Assembly: GCA_017614465.1 (NCBI GenBank) | Contig: JAGABW010000108.1 | Coordinates: forward strand, 1 to 64,000 | Length of the DNA stretch: 64,000 nt | Direction: 5' to 3' | Origin: Bacteroidaceae bacterium | Lineage (GTDB): Bacteria; Bacteroidota; Bacteroidia; Bacteroidales; Bacteroidaceae | Shown: positions 48,127 to 58,000 of the stretch, piece after piece | Position numbering within the stretch: the first letter of the stretch is position 1 | Layout of the letters: each line of letters starts with the position of its first letter | Translations under genes and position numbers: made by a program | The notes under the pieces: model-generated | What the model was told of the DNA's origin: nothing | What the model saw: the letters and a program-made list of their open reading frames with translations, nothing else | The model's database searches: none

Positions 48127-49617
48127 TTAATCAATTGTATTCAACTGATAACATCCAACATCAGGTTTGTTCTCAGGTCGTTCAATTCCGTTTAAATCTG
48201 TCTTACAATCAGATGGAGTATATTTGCCGTCACCCATTTTTCTTGCGACAGATAATGTGTCGAGTTGAAAATTGTATATGAAGTTGTTGGTGTCAACAGA
48301 TCTGAAATTGCCTTCTCTTGATTTTGCCAAATCCTTGTATGATTCTTTGCCTCGTTTGCTATCGTTTATAGTGTCAATGACGCATTCAAGGAAGTTTGGC
48401 TCGTCCTCTTCTGATAGGATGGTGTTTATAAGACAATTGTTGAATCTATAGTTGAAGTTGATGTCGCTGTCGTGTAGTTGACTGCCGAAAATCTCATCGT
48501 TTCTGTATCCTGTAATTATTGAGTTGTTAAACGTGAGTTGGTTTAGTGGGTATTCGTCATCTCCGTCGTGGTTGGCAAAATACAATGCTCCCAAATACTC
48601 ATCCCAGATATAGAACTGAGCCAATGTGCAATGTGAGAATTCCACATTTCCACCGATAATCGCAGCGCAATAGCCTTTTGCGTTACTGATTTGTGAATTA
48701 TGTATGGTGGCTTGTCCGTCTATTATATATAATGCATTACCAGACACATTATGTATAATACTATTTAGGATGTATAGTCGATTTTCGCTTTTTTGACTCT
48801 TGTCGTCGGATAGCATCATTACACCGAACTTTCCTCCATGTATGTTACAGTTTGTAAGTTTGTTGCCACTACTTTCTGGATGTAATTTTACACCTTGCCA
48901 TGTGCCAGCCGTTCTGTCGTAAGGAAGATAGGGGAGGAGTTTGTCGGTGCGGTCGCCGCGCATGGTGATAGGTTGTTGGGGAGTTCCCTCTGCCACTAAC
49001 GAACCGTGTACTTCTAATCCTGCATCTGCATGAAAACAGAGAGTGGTTCCTGGCTGTATGGTTAATGTGGCACCTTCTTCTACTGTAAGGTTGTTGTAAA
49101 TCACATATGGCCGCTTTGAATCAAGAATCATGTCGGTTGTGATATGCTCATCTCTTAATTCTATGATATCCTGACCATATGCCTGTAAATAAATCTTCTG
49201 TACTATGCCGTTGGGCAAAGTAAAAATAAGGGAGTCCGATTTAAGGAGCGGAAGATCGGAATCATGTGGATCAATCGTGACTTCTACGAAACAGAAGATA
49301 CTGTCGCCATGATATATCTCCACATCGGAAAACTGCGTATTTGAAACTCCGTCCAGGTTGACTCTGAAACCGCTGTTACCGCCACTTCCCAGACGTACCG
49401 ATTCGATGCGAACTCCCTTTTTGTTTTTGTTGTATATCTTGAATCGTTTAGTTGCAGAACCAATAGAAGTGAATATGGTGTCAAAAGTCACTGTATCTGT
49501 TGAAAATGTCAGATGTGTACTATTGTCATATGCAAATTCTTCTTCTTCGCTGCAAGAAACCGACAATATTATCGTTAAGATTGTGATAAATAAGATTGAT
49601 ATTTTATTGTTTTGCAT
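48127..49617 (-). CDS. Lipoprotein with predicted parallel beta-helix
   Basis: A 496-residue lipoprotein (cysteine at 22 in ILSVSCSEEE) likely exposed on the cell surface, since SEEEE after the cysteine resembles the acidic surface-export signal of Bacteroidota lipoproteins. The N-terminal half looks like an immunoglobulin-type sandwich. From about residue 165 the sequence shows repeated short strands with T/N/I turns (EEGATLTIQPGTTLCF, LTNCNIHGG, IHNSQISNAKG), typical of a right-handed beta-helix as in carbohydrate-active or adhesive proteins. No catalytic motif is recognised. Function is unknown. Confidence 0.75.
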   Translation of the reverse strand: MQNNKISILFITILTIILSVSCSEEEEFAYDNSTHLTFSTDTVTFDTIFTSIGSATKRFKIYNKNKKGVRIESVRLGSGGNSGFRVNLDGVSNTQFSDVEIYHGDSIFCFVEVTIDPHDSDLPLLKSDSLIFTLPNGIVQKIYLQAYGQDIIELRDEHITTDMILDSKRPYVIYNNLTVEEGATLTIQPGTTLCFHADAGLEVHGSLVAEGTPQQPITMRGDRTDKLLPYLPYDRTAGTWQGVKLHPESSGNKLTNCNIHGGKFGVMMLSDDKSQKSENRLYILNSIIHNVSGNALYIIDGQATIHNSQISNAKGYCAAIIGGNVEFSHCTLAQFYIWDEYLGALYFANHDGDDEYPLNQLTFNNSIITGYRNDEIFGSQLHDSDINFNYRFNNCLINTILSEEDEPNFLECVIDTINDSKRGKESYKDLAKSREGNFRSVDTNNFIYNFQLDTLSVARKMGDGKYTPSDCKTDLNGIERPENKPDVGCYQLNTID

Positions 49618-49760
49618 TTTCTGTAATTCTTTTTGTTTTATTGTTATAACGATAATCTGTACATCTTATTGTGTTACGGCATGTTTTTCTGTTTAATTTG
49701 CCTGATTTTGTGGAAGAAATCAATTGATGAGAGATGTGGGGTGATAATTAGACAATAAAA

Positions 49761-49800
49761 AAATATGAGGACTTGTCTGTTGTGACTAATCCTCATATTT
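49761..49800 (-). terminator. Terminator of rplS
   Basis: An 11-bp stem (49761-49771 with 49790-49800) followed on the minus strand by an unbroken T-run, 31 bases past the rplS stop. Confidence 0.88.
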
Positions 49801-49830
49801 CGATTCTTGTCTATGTTCTCAGAGGTAAGA

Positions 49831-50196
49831 TTATGCCTCTTCGCTTTTGCGAACAAGCTTTTCCTTGATACGAGCTTTCTTACCTGTAAGGTTACGGAGG
49901 TAGTAGAGCTTAGAGCGGCGTACCTTACCAACCTTATTAATTGTGATGCTATCGATGTTTGGTGATTCAATAGGGAAGATACGTTCTACACCTACAGTTC
50001 CAGACATCTTGCGAACAGTGAAACGTTTTTTCTGACCTTCGCCAGTGATTTTGATTACAACACCACGATAGAGCTGGATACGCTCTTTTGTTCCTTCAAT
50101 GATTTTGTAAGCCACTGTGATAGTATCACCTGCTTTGAACTTAGGGAACTCTTTGCCTGTAGCAAATGCTTCTTCAGCAATTTTGATTAAATCCAT
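49831..50196 (-). CDS. rplS: 50S ribosomal protein L19
   Basis: A 121-residue L19, found at the interface of the two ribosomal subunits. It has the typical [41 protein letters not shown] and [14 protein letters not shown] segments. The frame is open for 20 codons upstream, but the ATG at 50194-50196 (MDLIKIAEE) gives the standard start. Highly biased codon use fits a ribosomal gene. It stands alone with its own promoter and terminator. Confidence 0.97.
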   Translation of the reverse strand: MDLIKIAEEAFATGKEFPKFKAGDTITVAYKIIEGTKERIQLYRGVVIKITGEGQKKRFTVRKMSGTVGVERIFPIESPNIDSITINKVGKVRRSKLYYLRNLTGKKARIKEKLVRKSEEA

Positions 50197-50283
50197 TTTT
50201 TTAAATGTTTTAAATATTAATATTGTTCCAACGAAGCATTCTTTAGTAACACTCATCTAAACAGCGGCTTCGCTTCCGAGCGG

Positions 50284-50314
50284 CAAAGTTAGTGATAATT
50301 TACTAGTTGACAAT
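50284..50314 (-). promoter_or_regulatory. Promoter of rplS
   Basis: On the minus strand, TAACTTTG (50291-50284) with ATTG (50314-50311) 19 bases upstream. It gives a leader of about 80 bases that is GC-richer than its surroundings. Confidence 0.6.
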
Positions 50315-50398
50315 GTGGAATTCAATGTTTTTTTAAAAAAAACTACATTTTTGTGCCCTAAATCCATTGGTTTGCTATTTTGTTGTGTCTTTTTTTCT

Positions 50399-50406
50399 TA
50401 TCTTTG
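50399..50406 (+). promoter_or_regulatory. -7 element of metF
   Basis: TATCTTTG, 36 bases upstream of the metF start. Candidate TTTG sequences at 50371 and 50379 are spaced 24 and 16 bases away, both off the ideal. Confidence 0.55.
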
Positions 50407-50442
50407 CAGTCAAAATCATATAAATATCTAAAAACATAGGAA

Positions 50443-51357
50443 ATGTTTTCATTTGAAGTATTACCACCATTGAAAGGTACTGGAACTGAAGCTCTTTTCC
50501 GTACTATTGATTTGTTGAAAGAATATAATCCGAGTTATATCAATATAACGACTCACAGAAGTGAATATGTTTACACACCACAGGATAATGGTACATTTTT
50601 GCGCAGTCGAATACGTCGTCGTCCGGGAACGATAGCCGTTGCCAGCGCAATCATGCAGAAGTACAATATAAAAGTTGTGCCTCATGTGTTGTGTAGCGGT
50701 TTCTCTCGTGAAGACATCGAATATATGTTGCTTGACCTTCAGTTCCTTGGAATTAACGATATTCTTGTGTTGAGAGGTGATAAGGCAAAAGATGATTCCA
50801 GATTCCGTCCTGAACCAGATGGTTATAGTTATGCAACCGAACTTATAGGACAAATCAATAAGTTTAATTCAGGAAAATTCTATGATGGAACCGATATTCG
50901 TATTCCAGGCACTCCGTTCAGTTATGGTGTAGCGTGTTATCCTGAAAAACATGAAGAAGCTCCTAATATGGAGTCGGATCTTCGCGTGTTGAAACTCAAA
51001 CAGGATTTGGGCGCTTCATATGCTGTTACGCAGTTGTTTTATGACAACAAGAATTATTTCAGTTTTGTAGAAAGAGCTCGTAAGGCAGGTATTACAATTC
51101 CTATTATTCCTGGTATAAAACCTTTGACAAAGAAAAGTCAGTTGAATGTGGTTCCAAAGACTTTTCATGTTGATATTCCGAAGGAATTGGCAGATGAGGC
51201 ACGTAAACTTAATACAGACGAAGAAGTGGCTCAACTGGGAATAGAGTGGGGACTGAATCAATGTAAGGAATTATTGAAAGAAGGTGCTCCTTCGCTTCAT
51301 TTCTATACAGTTTCGGCTGTAAACAGTATTAACGAGATTGCAAAGCAGTTATTCTGA
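50443..51357 (+). CDS. metF: Methylenetetrahydrofolate reductase
   Basis: A 304-residue TIM-barrel flavoenzyme that reduces 5,10-methylene- to 5-methyltetrahydrofolate for methionine synthesis. The catalytic glutamate sits in MFSFEVLPPLKG (E5). ITTHRSEYVY, VVPHVLCSGFSREDIE, ILVLRGDKAKDD and GVACYPEKHEE follow, and a Q-L-F-Y-D motif lies near residue 200. The protein begins directly at the first strand and lacks the 12-20 leading residues usual in MetF; an in-frame TAG at 50437-50439 rules out an upstream start. holB follows after 54 bases. Confidence 0.95.
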   Translation: MFSFEVLPPLKGTGTEALFRTIDLLKEYNPSYINITTHRSEYVYTPQDNGTFLRSRIRRRPGTIAVASAIMQKYNIKVVPHVLCSGFSREDIEYMLLDLQFLGINDILVLRGDKAKDDSRFRPEPDGYSYATELIGQINKFNSGKFYDGTDIRIPGTPFSYGVACYPEKHEEAPNMESDLRVLKLKQDLGASYAVTQLFYDNKNYFSFVERARKAGITIPIIPGIKPLTKKSQLNVVPKTFHVDIPKELADEARKLNTDEEVAQLGIEWGLNQCKELLKEGAPSLHFYTVSAVNSINEIAKQLF

Positions 51358-51411
51358 TAGTTTTTTGAGATAAATATAGTATTCGGAACATTTTGTATTT
51401 TTCTATAAGAT

Positions 51412-52521
51412 ATGACATTTGAGGAAATTATAGGTCAGAACGATGTGAAGGAACGTATAATGTCTGAAATTCAGTATGACAGACTTCCTCATGCTTTGAT
51501 GCTGTATGGTCCTGAAGGTAATAATGCTTTGCCTTTAGCATTGGCATTGGCAAATATCTTGCTTGGCAGACAAGGCGAAAGTCAGAAAAAGATGGTTGCT
51601 CAACTGCAACATCCTGATTTGCATTTTTCATTTCCGATATACAAGCCTAAGGGAAATGACGGAAAACCAACTCCGTGTGATTTGTTTTTGAAACAATGGC
51701 GCGAGCAGGTGCTTCGCTCTCCTTATTTTGGTTATAGCGAATGGATGGATGCCATCGGTGCAGAGAATCAGCAGCTGATGATTTATGAAGCCGAAAGCGA
51801 TAGTATTGCAAAGGTTGTCAATATGAAACCTAATCAAGGTGGCTATCGTGTTATTATAATGTGGTTGCCAGAGAAAATGAATATCGTGTGTTCTAATAAC
51901 CTGCTTAAGATGCTGGAAGAACCACCTTCACAGACAATGTTTATTCTTGTTTGTGAACAGCCCGACAAACTTCTGCCAACTATCTTGAGCCGTTGCCAAT
52001 CTATAATGGTCCCTCCACTTACGATCGATGATGTAGAACAGCATCTGATAAATAAATGTGGCGTGGATGCAGAGTTGGCAAAGAATATTGCCCGTACGTC
52101 TTCCGGAAATCTGTGTGCGGCCTTACGATATATAACAGACAATAGTGAAAATGAACAATATTTTGAGTTGTTTGTCTCTCTGATGCGATTAAGTTATGTT
52201 CGTAAAGTTAAGGAAATGAAACAATGGAGCGAACAGATTGCAGGCTTAGGACGTGAACGTCAAAAACGCTTTCTTGACTATTGTCAGCGTATGATTCGTG
52301 AGAATTTCATATATAACTTCCATAATGCAGATTTAAACTATATGAATCAAAATGAGAGTGATTTTGCTGTTAAATTTGCTCCTTTCATAAATGAAAATAA
52401 TGTGATAGGAATTATGGACGAACTTAATAAGGCGCAAAGAGATATAGGCCAGAATGGTAATGCTAAGATTGTTTTCTTTGATTTTGCCTTAAAGATGATA
52501 GTTTTGATAAAAAACAGATAA
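51412..52521 (+). CDS. holB: DNA polymerase III delta' subunit-like protein
   Basis: A 369-residue clamp-loader subunit homologue. FEEIIGQNDVKERI at the start and DRLPHALMLYGPEG match delta'/DnaX-type AAA+ folds, but the Walker A lysine is absent (GPEGNNALPLA), as expected for the non-ATP-binding delta'. The MLEEPPSQTMFILVCEQPDKLLPTI region, with the SRC motif (LSRCQSI), is highly typical. It lies between metF and a transporter gene; the latter starts one base after the stop. Confidence 0.92.
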   Translation: MTFEEIIGQNDVKERIMSEIQYDRLPHALMLYGPEGNNALPLALALANILLGRQGESQKKMVAQLQHPDLHFSFPIYKPKGNDGKPTPCDLFLKQWREQVLRSPYFGYSEWMDAIGAENQQLMIYEAESDSIAKVVNMKPNQGGYRVIIMWLPEKMNIVCSNNLLKMLEEPPSQTMFILVCEQPDKLLPTILSRCQSIMVPPLTIDDVEQHLINKCGVDAELAKNIARTSSGNLCAALRYITDNSENEQYFELFVSLMRLSYVRKVKEMKQWSEQIAGLGRERQKRFLDYCQRMIRENFIYNFHNADLNYMNQNESDFAVKFAPFINENNVIGIMDELNKAQRDIGQNGNAKIVFFDFALKMIVLIKNR

Positions 52522-52522
52522 A

Positions 52523-53488
52523 ATGCAAAAATTAAGTCGTTGGTTGGCAAAATATGCCTCATGGGTGGTCATATTTGTTGCCGTATTCACTTTTTTCGTA
52601 CCAGAAGTTTTTGAATGGGTGAAAGGAACCACTCAGACTGTTATTCTTGGTATAATAATGCTTACTATGGGATTGACACTCACAACAGATGATTTTAAGA
52701 TTCTGTTGCGTCGTCCGTTTGACATTTTTATCGGAGCATGTGCTCAGTTTATAATCATGCCATTGTTGGCATACACGTTGGTAAAAGTGTTTCATCTTGA
52801 ACCGGCACTGGCTATAGGAATCCTATTGGTGGGTTGCTGCCCAGGGGGAGTGTCAAGTAATATAATGTCGTATTTGTGTCATGGTGATGTGGCTTTTTCT
52901 GTAGGTATGACATGTGCTTCGACGTTGTTAGCTCCAGTGATGACTCCTCTTTTGATGAAGATTACAGCGGGTGAGATTATTGAGATTGATACCATCGGCA
53001 TGTTTTTGAACATCCTTATCGTTACGATTATACCAGTGGCATTAGGAAGTACACTGAATTATATGTTTAGTAAACGCTCTGTCTTTCCTAAATTGCAAGG
53101 TATGATGCCGGGACTGAGTGTTATATGTCTTGCTTGTATTGTCGGAGGTGTGATAAGTACGGTTCATGACGACTTGGTGTCACGTGGATTGGCTTTGTTC
53201 TTGTGGACCTTTGCAGTTGTGTTGTGTCATAACTCATTAGGATATCTTTTAGGCTATATGGTTGGCAAAATGTGTAAGTTCTCTACAGCTAAGAAACGAA
53301 CAGTTTCAATTGAGGTGGGAATGCAGAATGCGGGTCTTGCCACCAATTTGGCAACAGTCTTTTTTGCCGCACAACCATTAAGTGTGTTACCATGTGCCAT
53401 TTCATGTGCATGGCATAGTATTTCAGGAACAATTCTTGCAGGTATATATTTAAAGATGGATGCTTTCAAAGTTAGAAAGAATAAGTAA
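52523..53488 (+). CDS. Bile acid:sodium symporter family transporter
   Basis: A 321-residue integral membrane protein with nine to ten hydrophobic segments, of the BASS/arsenite-resistance-3 superfamily. Signature segments are LGIIMLTMGLTLTTDDF, VGCCPGGVSSNIMSYL and VGMQNAGLATNLA, the latter two forming the crossed helices at the sodium and substrate sites. In bacteria such proteins carry bile acids, pantoate or other organic anions; the substrate here is not evident. It is tightly coupled to holB. Confidence 0.9.
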   Translation: MQKLSRWLAKYASWVVIFVAVFTFFVPEVFEWVKGTTQTVILGIIMLTMGLTLTTDDFKILLRRPFDIFIGACAQFIIMPLLAYTLVKVFHLEPALAIGILLVGCCPGGVSSNIMSYLCHGDVAFSVGMTCASTLLAPVMTPLLMKITAGEIIEIDTIGMFLNILIVTIIPVALGSTLNYMFSKRSVFPKLQGMMPGLSVICLACIVGGVISTVHDDLVSRGLALFLWTFAVVLCHNSLGYLLGYMVGKMCKFSTAKKRTVSIEVGMQNAGLATNLATVFFAAQPLSVLPCAISCAWHSISGTILAGIYLKMDAFKVRKNK

Positions 53489-53511
53489 ATCCATATAGTG
53501 TAGTGACATAT

Positions 53512-53543
53512 TTTGTGTTATTCGGTAAAAATTCTTAACTTTG
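53512..53543 (+). promoter_or_regulatory. Promoter of the queuosine transporter-queF operon
   Basis: TTTG (53512-53515) and TAACTTTG (53536-53543) with 20 bases between. It gives a leader of about 125 bases that contains the riboswitch. Confidence 0.78.
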
Positions 53544-53639
53544 CAGCCGCTTTTTGGCAATTTAATATATTTGATAATAAAAACAGATAATAATTTAAAT
53601 TATATAAATACAGTTTTTTATTAATCATCCCTTAAGGGG

Positions 53640-53672
53640 GCGTGTGCTTGACAACCACGCTAAAAAAACAAG
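53640..53672 (+). promoter_or_regulatory. PreQ1-I type riboswitch
   Basis: A 5-bp stem P1 (GCGTG at 53640-53644, CACGC at 53656-53660) encloses an 11-base loop. The A-rich tail (TAAAAAAA) ends in CAAG (53669-53672), which can pair with CTTG in the loop (53647-53650) to form the H-type pseudoknot of class I preQ1 riboswitches. The tail ends 4 bases before the start codon, so ligand binding should block ribosome access. The downstream genes (precursor transporter, queF) are the expected targets. Confidence 0.78.
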
Positions 53673-53676
53673 AAAA

Positions 53677-54405
53677 ATGAAAAATGTAAAGAACGTGAGT
53701 GTTTCCTTTATGTTAATGGGAATCCTCTTTTGTGTGTGCTTAATTGCATCGAATTTGTTTGAAACAAAGTTGTTTCGCGTTTATGGACCAATATGTCTTA
53801 CATGTGGTTTCTTAGTTTTCCCAATTTCGTACATTTTAAATGACTGCATTGCTGAAGTTTGGGGTTATCGTAAATCTCGTTTGATAATCTGGACAGGGTT
53901 CTTGATGAATTTCTTTCTTGTCGCCATTGGAACGATAGCAAGTTATTTGCCGCCAGTTAATCCGGGTGAAGATGAGTCTTTCCGTCATATCTTTCTTTTT
54001 GCACCGCAGATAACTGTCGCAAGCTTCATAGCATTCGTTGTGGGTTCATTCCTGAATGCGATTGTGATGAGTAAGATGAAGATGGCAGACCGAAACAAAG
54101 GACATTTCAATTATTATTTTTCACTTCGTGCAATACTATCTACTATCGTAGGTGAGAGTGCCGATTCAATCATTTTCTTCCCATTGGCATTTTATATATT
54201 CCCATGGATATTCGATGGTAAGCCATCGGTTACGGTAGAAGTACTTATAAGTCTGATGCTGACCCAAGTTGTGGCTAAGACTTTGTACGAAATCATAGCC
54301 TTGCCTATAACAATTAGGGTAGTGCGTTTTGTGAAGAAATTTGAAGGCATCGATGTGTATGACGAGAATATCTCATACAATGCCTTTAAGGTTAAAGATA
54401 TTTAA
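53677..54405 (+). CDS. Queuosine precursor transporter, YhhQ family
   Basis: A 242-residue membrane protein with six hydrophobic segments of the YhhQ/DUF165 family, known to import queuosine precursors (preQ0 or preQ1). Typical segments are GPICLTCGFLVFPISYILND, DCIAEVWGYRKSR, GESADSIIFFPLAF and LTQVVAKTLYE. The frame is open from a GTG at 53644, but that lies inside the riboswitch, so the ATG at 53677 is taken as the start. queF follows after 47 bases. Confidence 0.92.
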   Translation: MKNVKNVSVSFMLMGILFCVCLIASNLFETKLFRVYGPICLTCGFLVFPISYILNDCIAEVWGYRKSRLIIWTGFLMNFFLVAIGTIASYLPPVNPGEDESFRHIFLFAPQITVASFIAFVVGSFLNAIVMSKMKMADRNKGHFNYYFSLRAILSTIVGESADSIIFFPLAFYIFPWIFDGKPSVTVEVLISLMLTQVVAKTLYEIIALPITIRVVRFVKKFEGIDVYDENISYNAFKVKDI

Positions 54406-54452
54406 TCTTTTATAAGCAGAAATGACTGAGTAATATAAATAATTAATTAGTT

Positions 54453-54917
54453 ATGGAAAAGAGCAGAGAAAACGAGAATCTAAAGTCTTTAGGAAAAAAG
54501 ACCGTTTATTCGTCGGATTACGCTCCAGAGGTGTTGGAGGCCTTCCAGAATAAACATCCTGAAAATGATTATTGGGTGCAATTCAATTGTCCTGAGTTTA
54601 CCAGTTTGTGTCCTATCACAGGACAGCCCGACTTTGCCGAAATACGCATTAACTATCTTCCTGACATGAAAATGGTTGAGAGCAAGAGCTTGAAACTCTA
54701 TTTGTTCAGTTTCCGTAATCATGGCGATTTCCACGAAGATTGTGTCAACACAATTATGAAGGATTTAATTCGTTTGATGGATCCAAAATATATAGAGGTT
54801 ACAGGTATCTTCACACCACGAGGCGGTATCTCTATTTATCCATATGCTAATTATGGACGTCCAGGAACCAAATATGAGGAAATGGCAAATTATAGAATGA
54901 TGAATCACGGATTGTGA
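54453..54917 (+). CDS. queF: NADPH-dependent 7-cyano-7-deazaguanine reductase
   Basis: A 154-residue QueF of the short, single-domain type, reducing preQ0 to preQ1 in queuosine synthesis. The catalytic cysteine is in [13 protein letters not shown]; the family motif [15 protein letters not shown] and the HEDC sequence are complete. It shares a transcript with the precursor transporter and thus the preQ1 riboswitch, so its product would repress it. Confidence 0.97.
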   Translation: MEKSRENENLKSLGKKTVYSSDYAPEVLEAFQNKHPENDYWVQFNCPEFTSLCPITGQPDFAEIRINYLPDMKMVESKSLKLYLFSFRNHGDFHEDCVNTIMKDLIRLMDPKYIEVTGIFTPRGGISIYPYANYGRPGTKYEEMANYRMMNHGL

Positions 54918-54951
54918 TATAAATATATAAGCATTCTTATAATCATAATTT

Positions 54952-54990
54952 AAAAAATCGAGCTATTGAATGATAACTCGATTTTTTTTT
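54952..54990 (+). terminator. Terminator of the queF operon
   Basis: An 11-bp stem (54952-54962 with 54977-54987) running into a T-tract, 35 bases past queF. The T-tract directly abuts the parC -7 element. Confidence 0.85.
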
Positions 54991-54991
54991 A

Positions 54992-54999
54992 TATCTTTG
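54992..54999 (+). promoter_or_regulatory. -7 element of parC
   Basis: TATCTTTG, 32 bases upstream of the parC start. The expected -33 region falls within the queF terminator hairpin and lacks a clear TTTG. Confidence 0.55.
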
Positions 55000-55031
55000 T
55001 AGCAAATTGCATAAATATTGTCTAAGATAAT

Positions 55032-58000
55032 ATGGATAATCGAGACGAACAAGAAATAGAATTGAATCAAGACGAAATACCAGGACAAGTAAGTGATACA
55101 GATGCATCTTCTTCAATTAATGAAGAGGCTGCTTCTGATGATAAGGATATGGTAGAAGAACTACCAGCCAATGGTGCTCCTCATAGTGATTACGATCCGA
55201 CGAGTATGACCGATAGTATCACTCATCATCTGAGTGGTATGTACCAGAACTGGTTCTTGGATTATGCTTCGTATGTTATTCTTGAACGTGCAGTACCACA
55301 TATACTTGATGGTTTTAAGCCTGTTCAGCGACGCATTCTTCATTCCATGAAGAGAATGGATGACGGACGTATGAACAAGGTGGCAAATATCGTGGGTCAT
55401 ACAATGCAGTTTCACCCTCATGGAGATGCCAGCATCAAGGATGCATTGGTGCAGATGGGACAGAAAGAACTGCTTATCGATTGTCAGGGTAACTGGGGAA
55501 ACATATTGACTGGCGATGATGCCGCAGCTGCGCGTTATATTGAAGCACGTTTGTCTAAATTTGCCAACGATGTGGTTTTTAATCCTAAAACTACAGAATG
55601 GAAATTATCTTATGACGGTAGAAATAAGGAACCGATTGCGTTACCTGTTAAGTTCCCTTTGCTTTTGGCACAGGGTGTTGAAGGTATTGCCGTCGGACTA
55701 AGTTCAAAGATATTGCCTCATAACTTTAACGACTTGTGTGATGCAGCCGTAAGTTATCTTCATAAAGAACCTTTCAATCTGTATCCAGATTTCCTCACAG
55801 GTGGTTCTATTGATGTTTCAAAATATAACGACGGCCAGCGAGGCGGTTCTGTGCGTGTTCGTGCCAAGATAGAGAAATTAGATAATAAAACGTTGGTAAT
55901 CAGAGAAATCCCATTTGGAAAGACTACCACAAGTATTATCGATTCCATTCTGAAGGCAATTGATAAAGGAAAGATAAAGGCAAGAAAAGTCGATGACAAC
56001 ACAGCCGCACAGGTTGAGATATTGATTCATCTTACACCAGGTGTTTCTTCAGACAAGACAATCGATGCTTTATATGCATTCACTGATTGTGAGATAAGTA
56101 TTTCTCCAAACTGTTGTGTTATTGACGACAAGATGCCTCAGTTCCTAACTGTAAGTGATGTCCTCAAACGTTCAGTTGATTATACCAAACATCTGATAAA
56201 GAGAGAACTGGAGATACAACGAGATGAACTGTTGGAACAACTGCATTTTGCATCACTCGAACAGGTATTCATTGAGGAACGCATTTATAAGGCAAAGCAA
56301 TATGAAAATGCTGAAAGTACAGATGCTGCATGCCAGTATATTGAGGAGAGGTTGACTCCGTTCTTCCCACAATTTGTGCGTGAAGTGACCAGAGATGATA
56401 TCCTCCGATTGCTCGAACTCAAGATGAAACGCATATTGAAGTTCAGCAAAGATGAGAACGAGGCGATGATTCTCAGAATAAAAGATGAATTAAAGCGTAT
56501 TAATCACGACTTGAAGAATTTGGTTGAGGTTACCGCACAATGGTTTATTCATCTTAAAGACAAGTATGGAGCCGAACATCCGAGATTGACTGAAATCCGC
56601 AACTTCGATACAATCCAAGCAGCTACTGTTGCCGAAGCAAACCAGAAATTATATATCAACCGTGCAGATGGCTTTATCGGAACAAGTTTGAAGAAAGATG
56701 AATTCGTGACAAACTGCTCTGATATAGACGATGTTATAATCTTCTATAAGGATGGTACGTATAAGGTGGTGAAAGTGGCAGAAAAGGTGTTTGTTGGCGA
56801 AACAGAGAAGGCAAAGGCTGAAAAACGTAAGACAGAAATCATTCATGTCGCTGTATTCAAGAAGAATGACACCCGCACAATATATAATGTATGCTATAAG
56901 GACGGAAAATCGGGCATTACATATATAAAACGATTTAATGTGCCGTCAGTAACGCGTGATCGCGAATACGATTTGACATCAGGCACACCTAAATCACGTG
57001 TGACTTATTTTACTGCAAATGCCAATGGTGAGGCTGAGGTTATAAAAATCACATTAAAGCCTATGCCTAAGTTGAAGAAACAAATCTTTGATAAGGATTT
57101 CAGCGAGATAGCCATCAAGGGACGTTCTTCACGCGGTAATGTACTTACCAAATACGATATATTCAGAATCGGACTTAAATCACACGGTGGTTCTACATTG
57201 GGTGGACGTAAGGTGTGGTTTGATAACGATGTCATGAGATTGAATTATGAGAGCCATGGAAAATATCTTGGTGAGTTCATGAGCGATGATTCAATTCTCG
57301 TCGTATTGAAGAATGGTGAGTTCTATACTACGAATTTTGATATAAACAACCACTATGAACAGAATATTCTGCGAATAGAGAAATATAATCCAGAAAAGGT
57401 TTGGACTGCGGTGTTGTGGGATGCTGATAATCAGAATTTCCCATACATCAAACGCTTTAATATGGATGCCAATGCAAAACATCAGAATTTCATTGGTGAC
57501 AATCCTATGTCAAAACTTATCCTGTTGACCGATGTGGCAAGTCCAAAACTGGAACTTCTTTTCGGAGAGCCAGATACATTCCGTGGTCCGTTAGAACTTG
57601 ATGTTGAGGAATTTATTGCCGTAAAGGGATTTAAGGCAAAAGGAAAACGATTGACTACATTTAATCTCGATAAAGTGCGTTTGCTTACAGATGTAGAGGA
57701 TGAAGTAAATGAAGATGACGGCGATGAAAACGATAATGGAACTTTGTCGGAATCAATCGAGGATAAAGACTTAAATACAGAAGAGGTGATAGTGTCTGAG
57801 TCTGACGACAATCAGGAAACAGTTGTGGAAGAACAGGTTGAGGCCAATTCAGAAATAAATGAAGTTGAAAGTTCGTCGGATGATGAAACAGAAGAGGTGG
57901 CTGTAGATGTGACTGAGGCTGCGGGTGAGGCTGCGGGTGAGGTTGTTGACCAGGATGTTGAAGTCAATGACTCCGAACGTGAATCATTAGCAGATGATAA

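Noticed and set aside
57915..57942. Short tandem repeat in parC (EAAG coding)
   Set aside because: Only two copies, within a low-complexity tail; not a repeat array or CRISPR.
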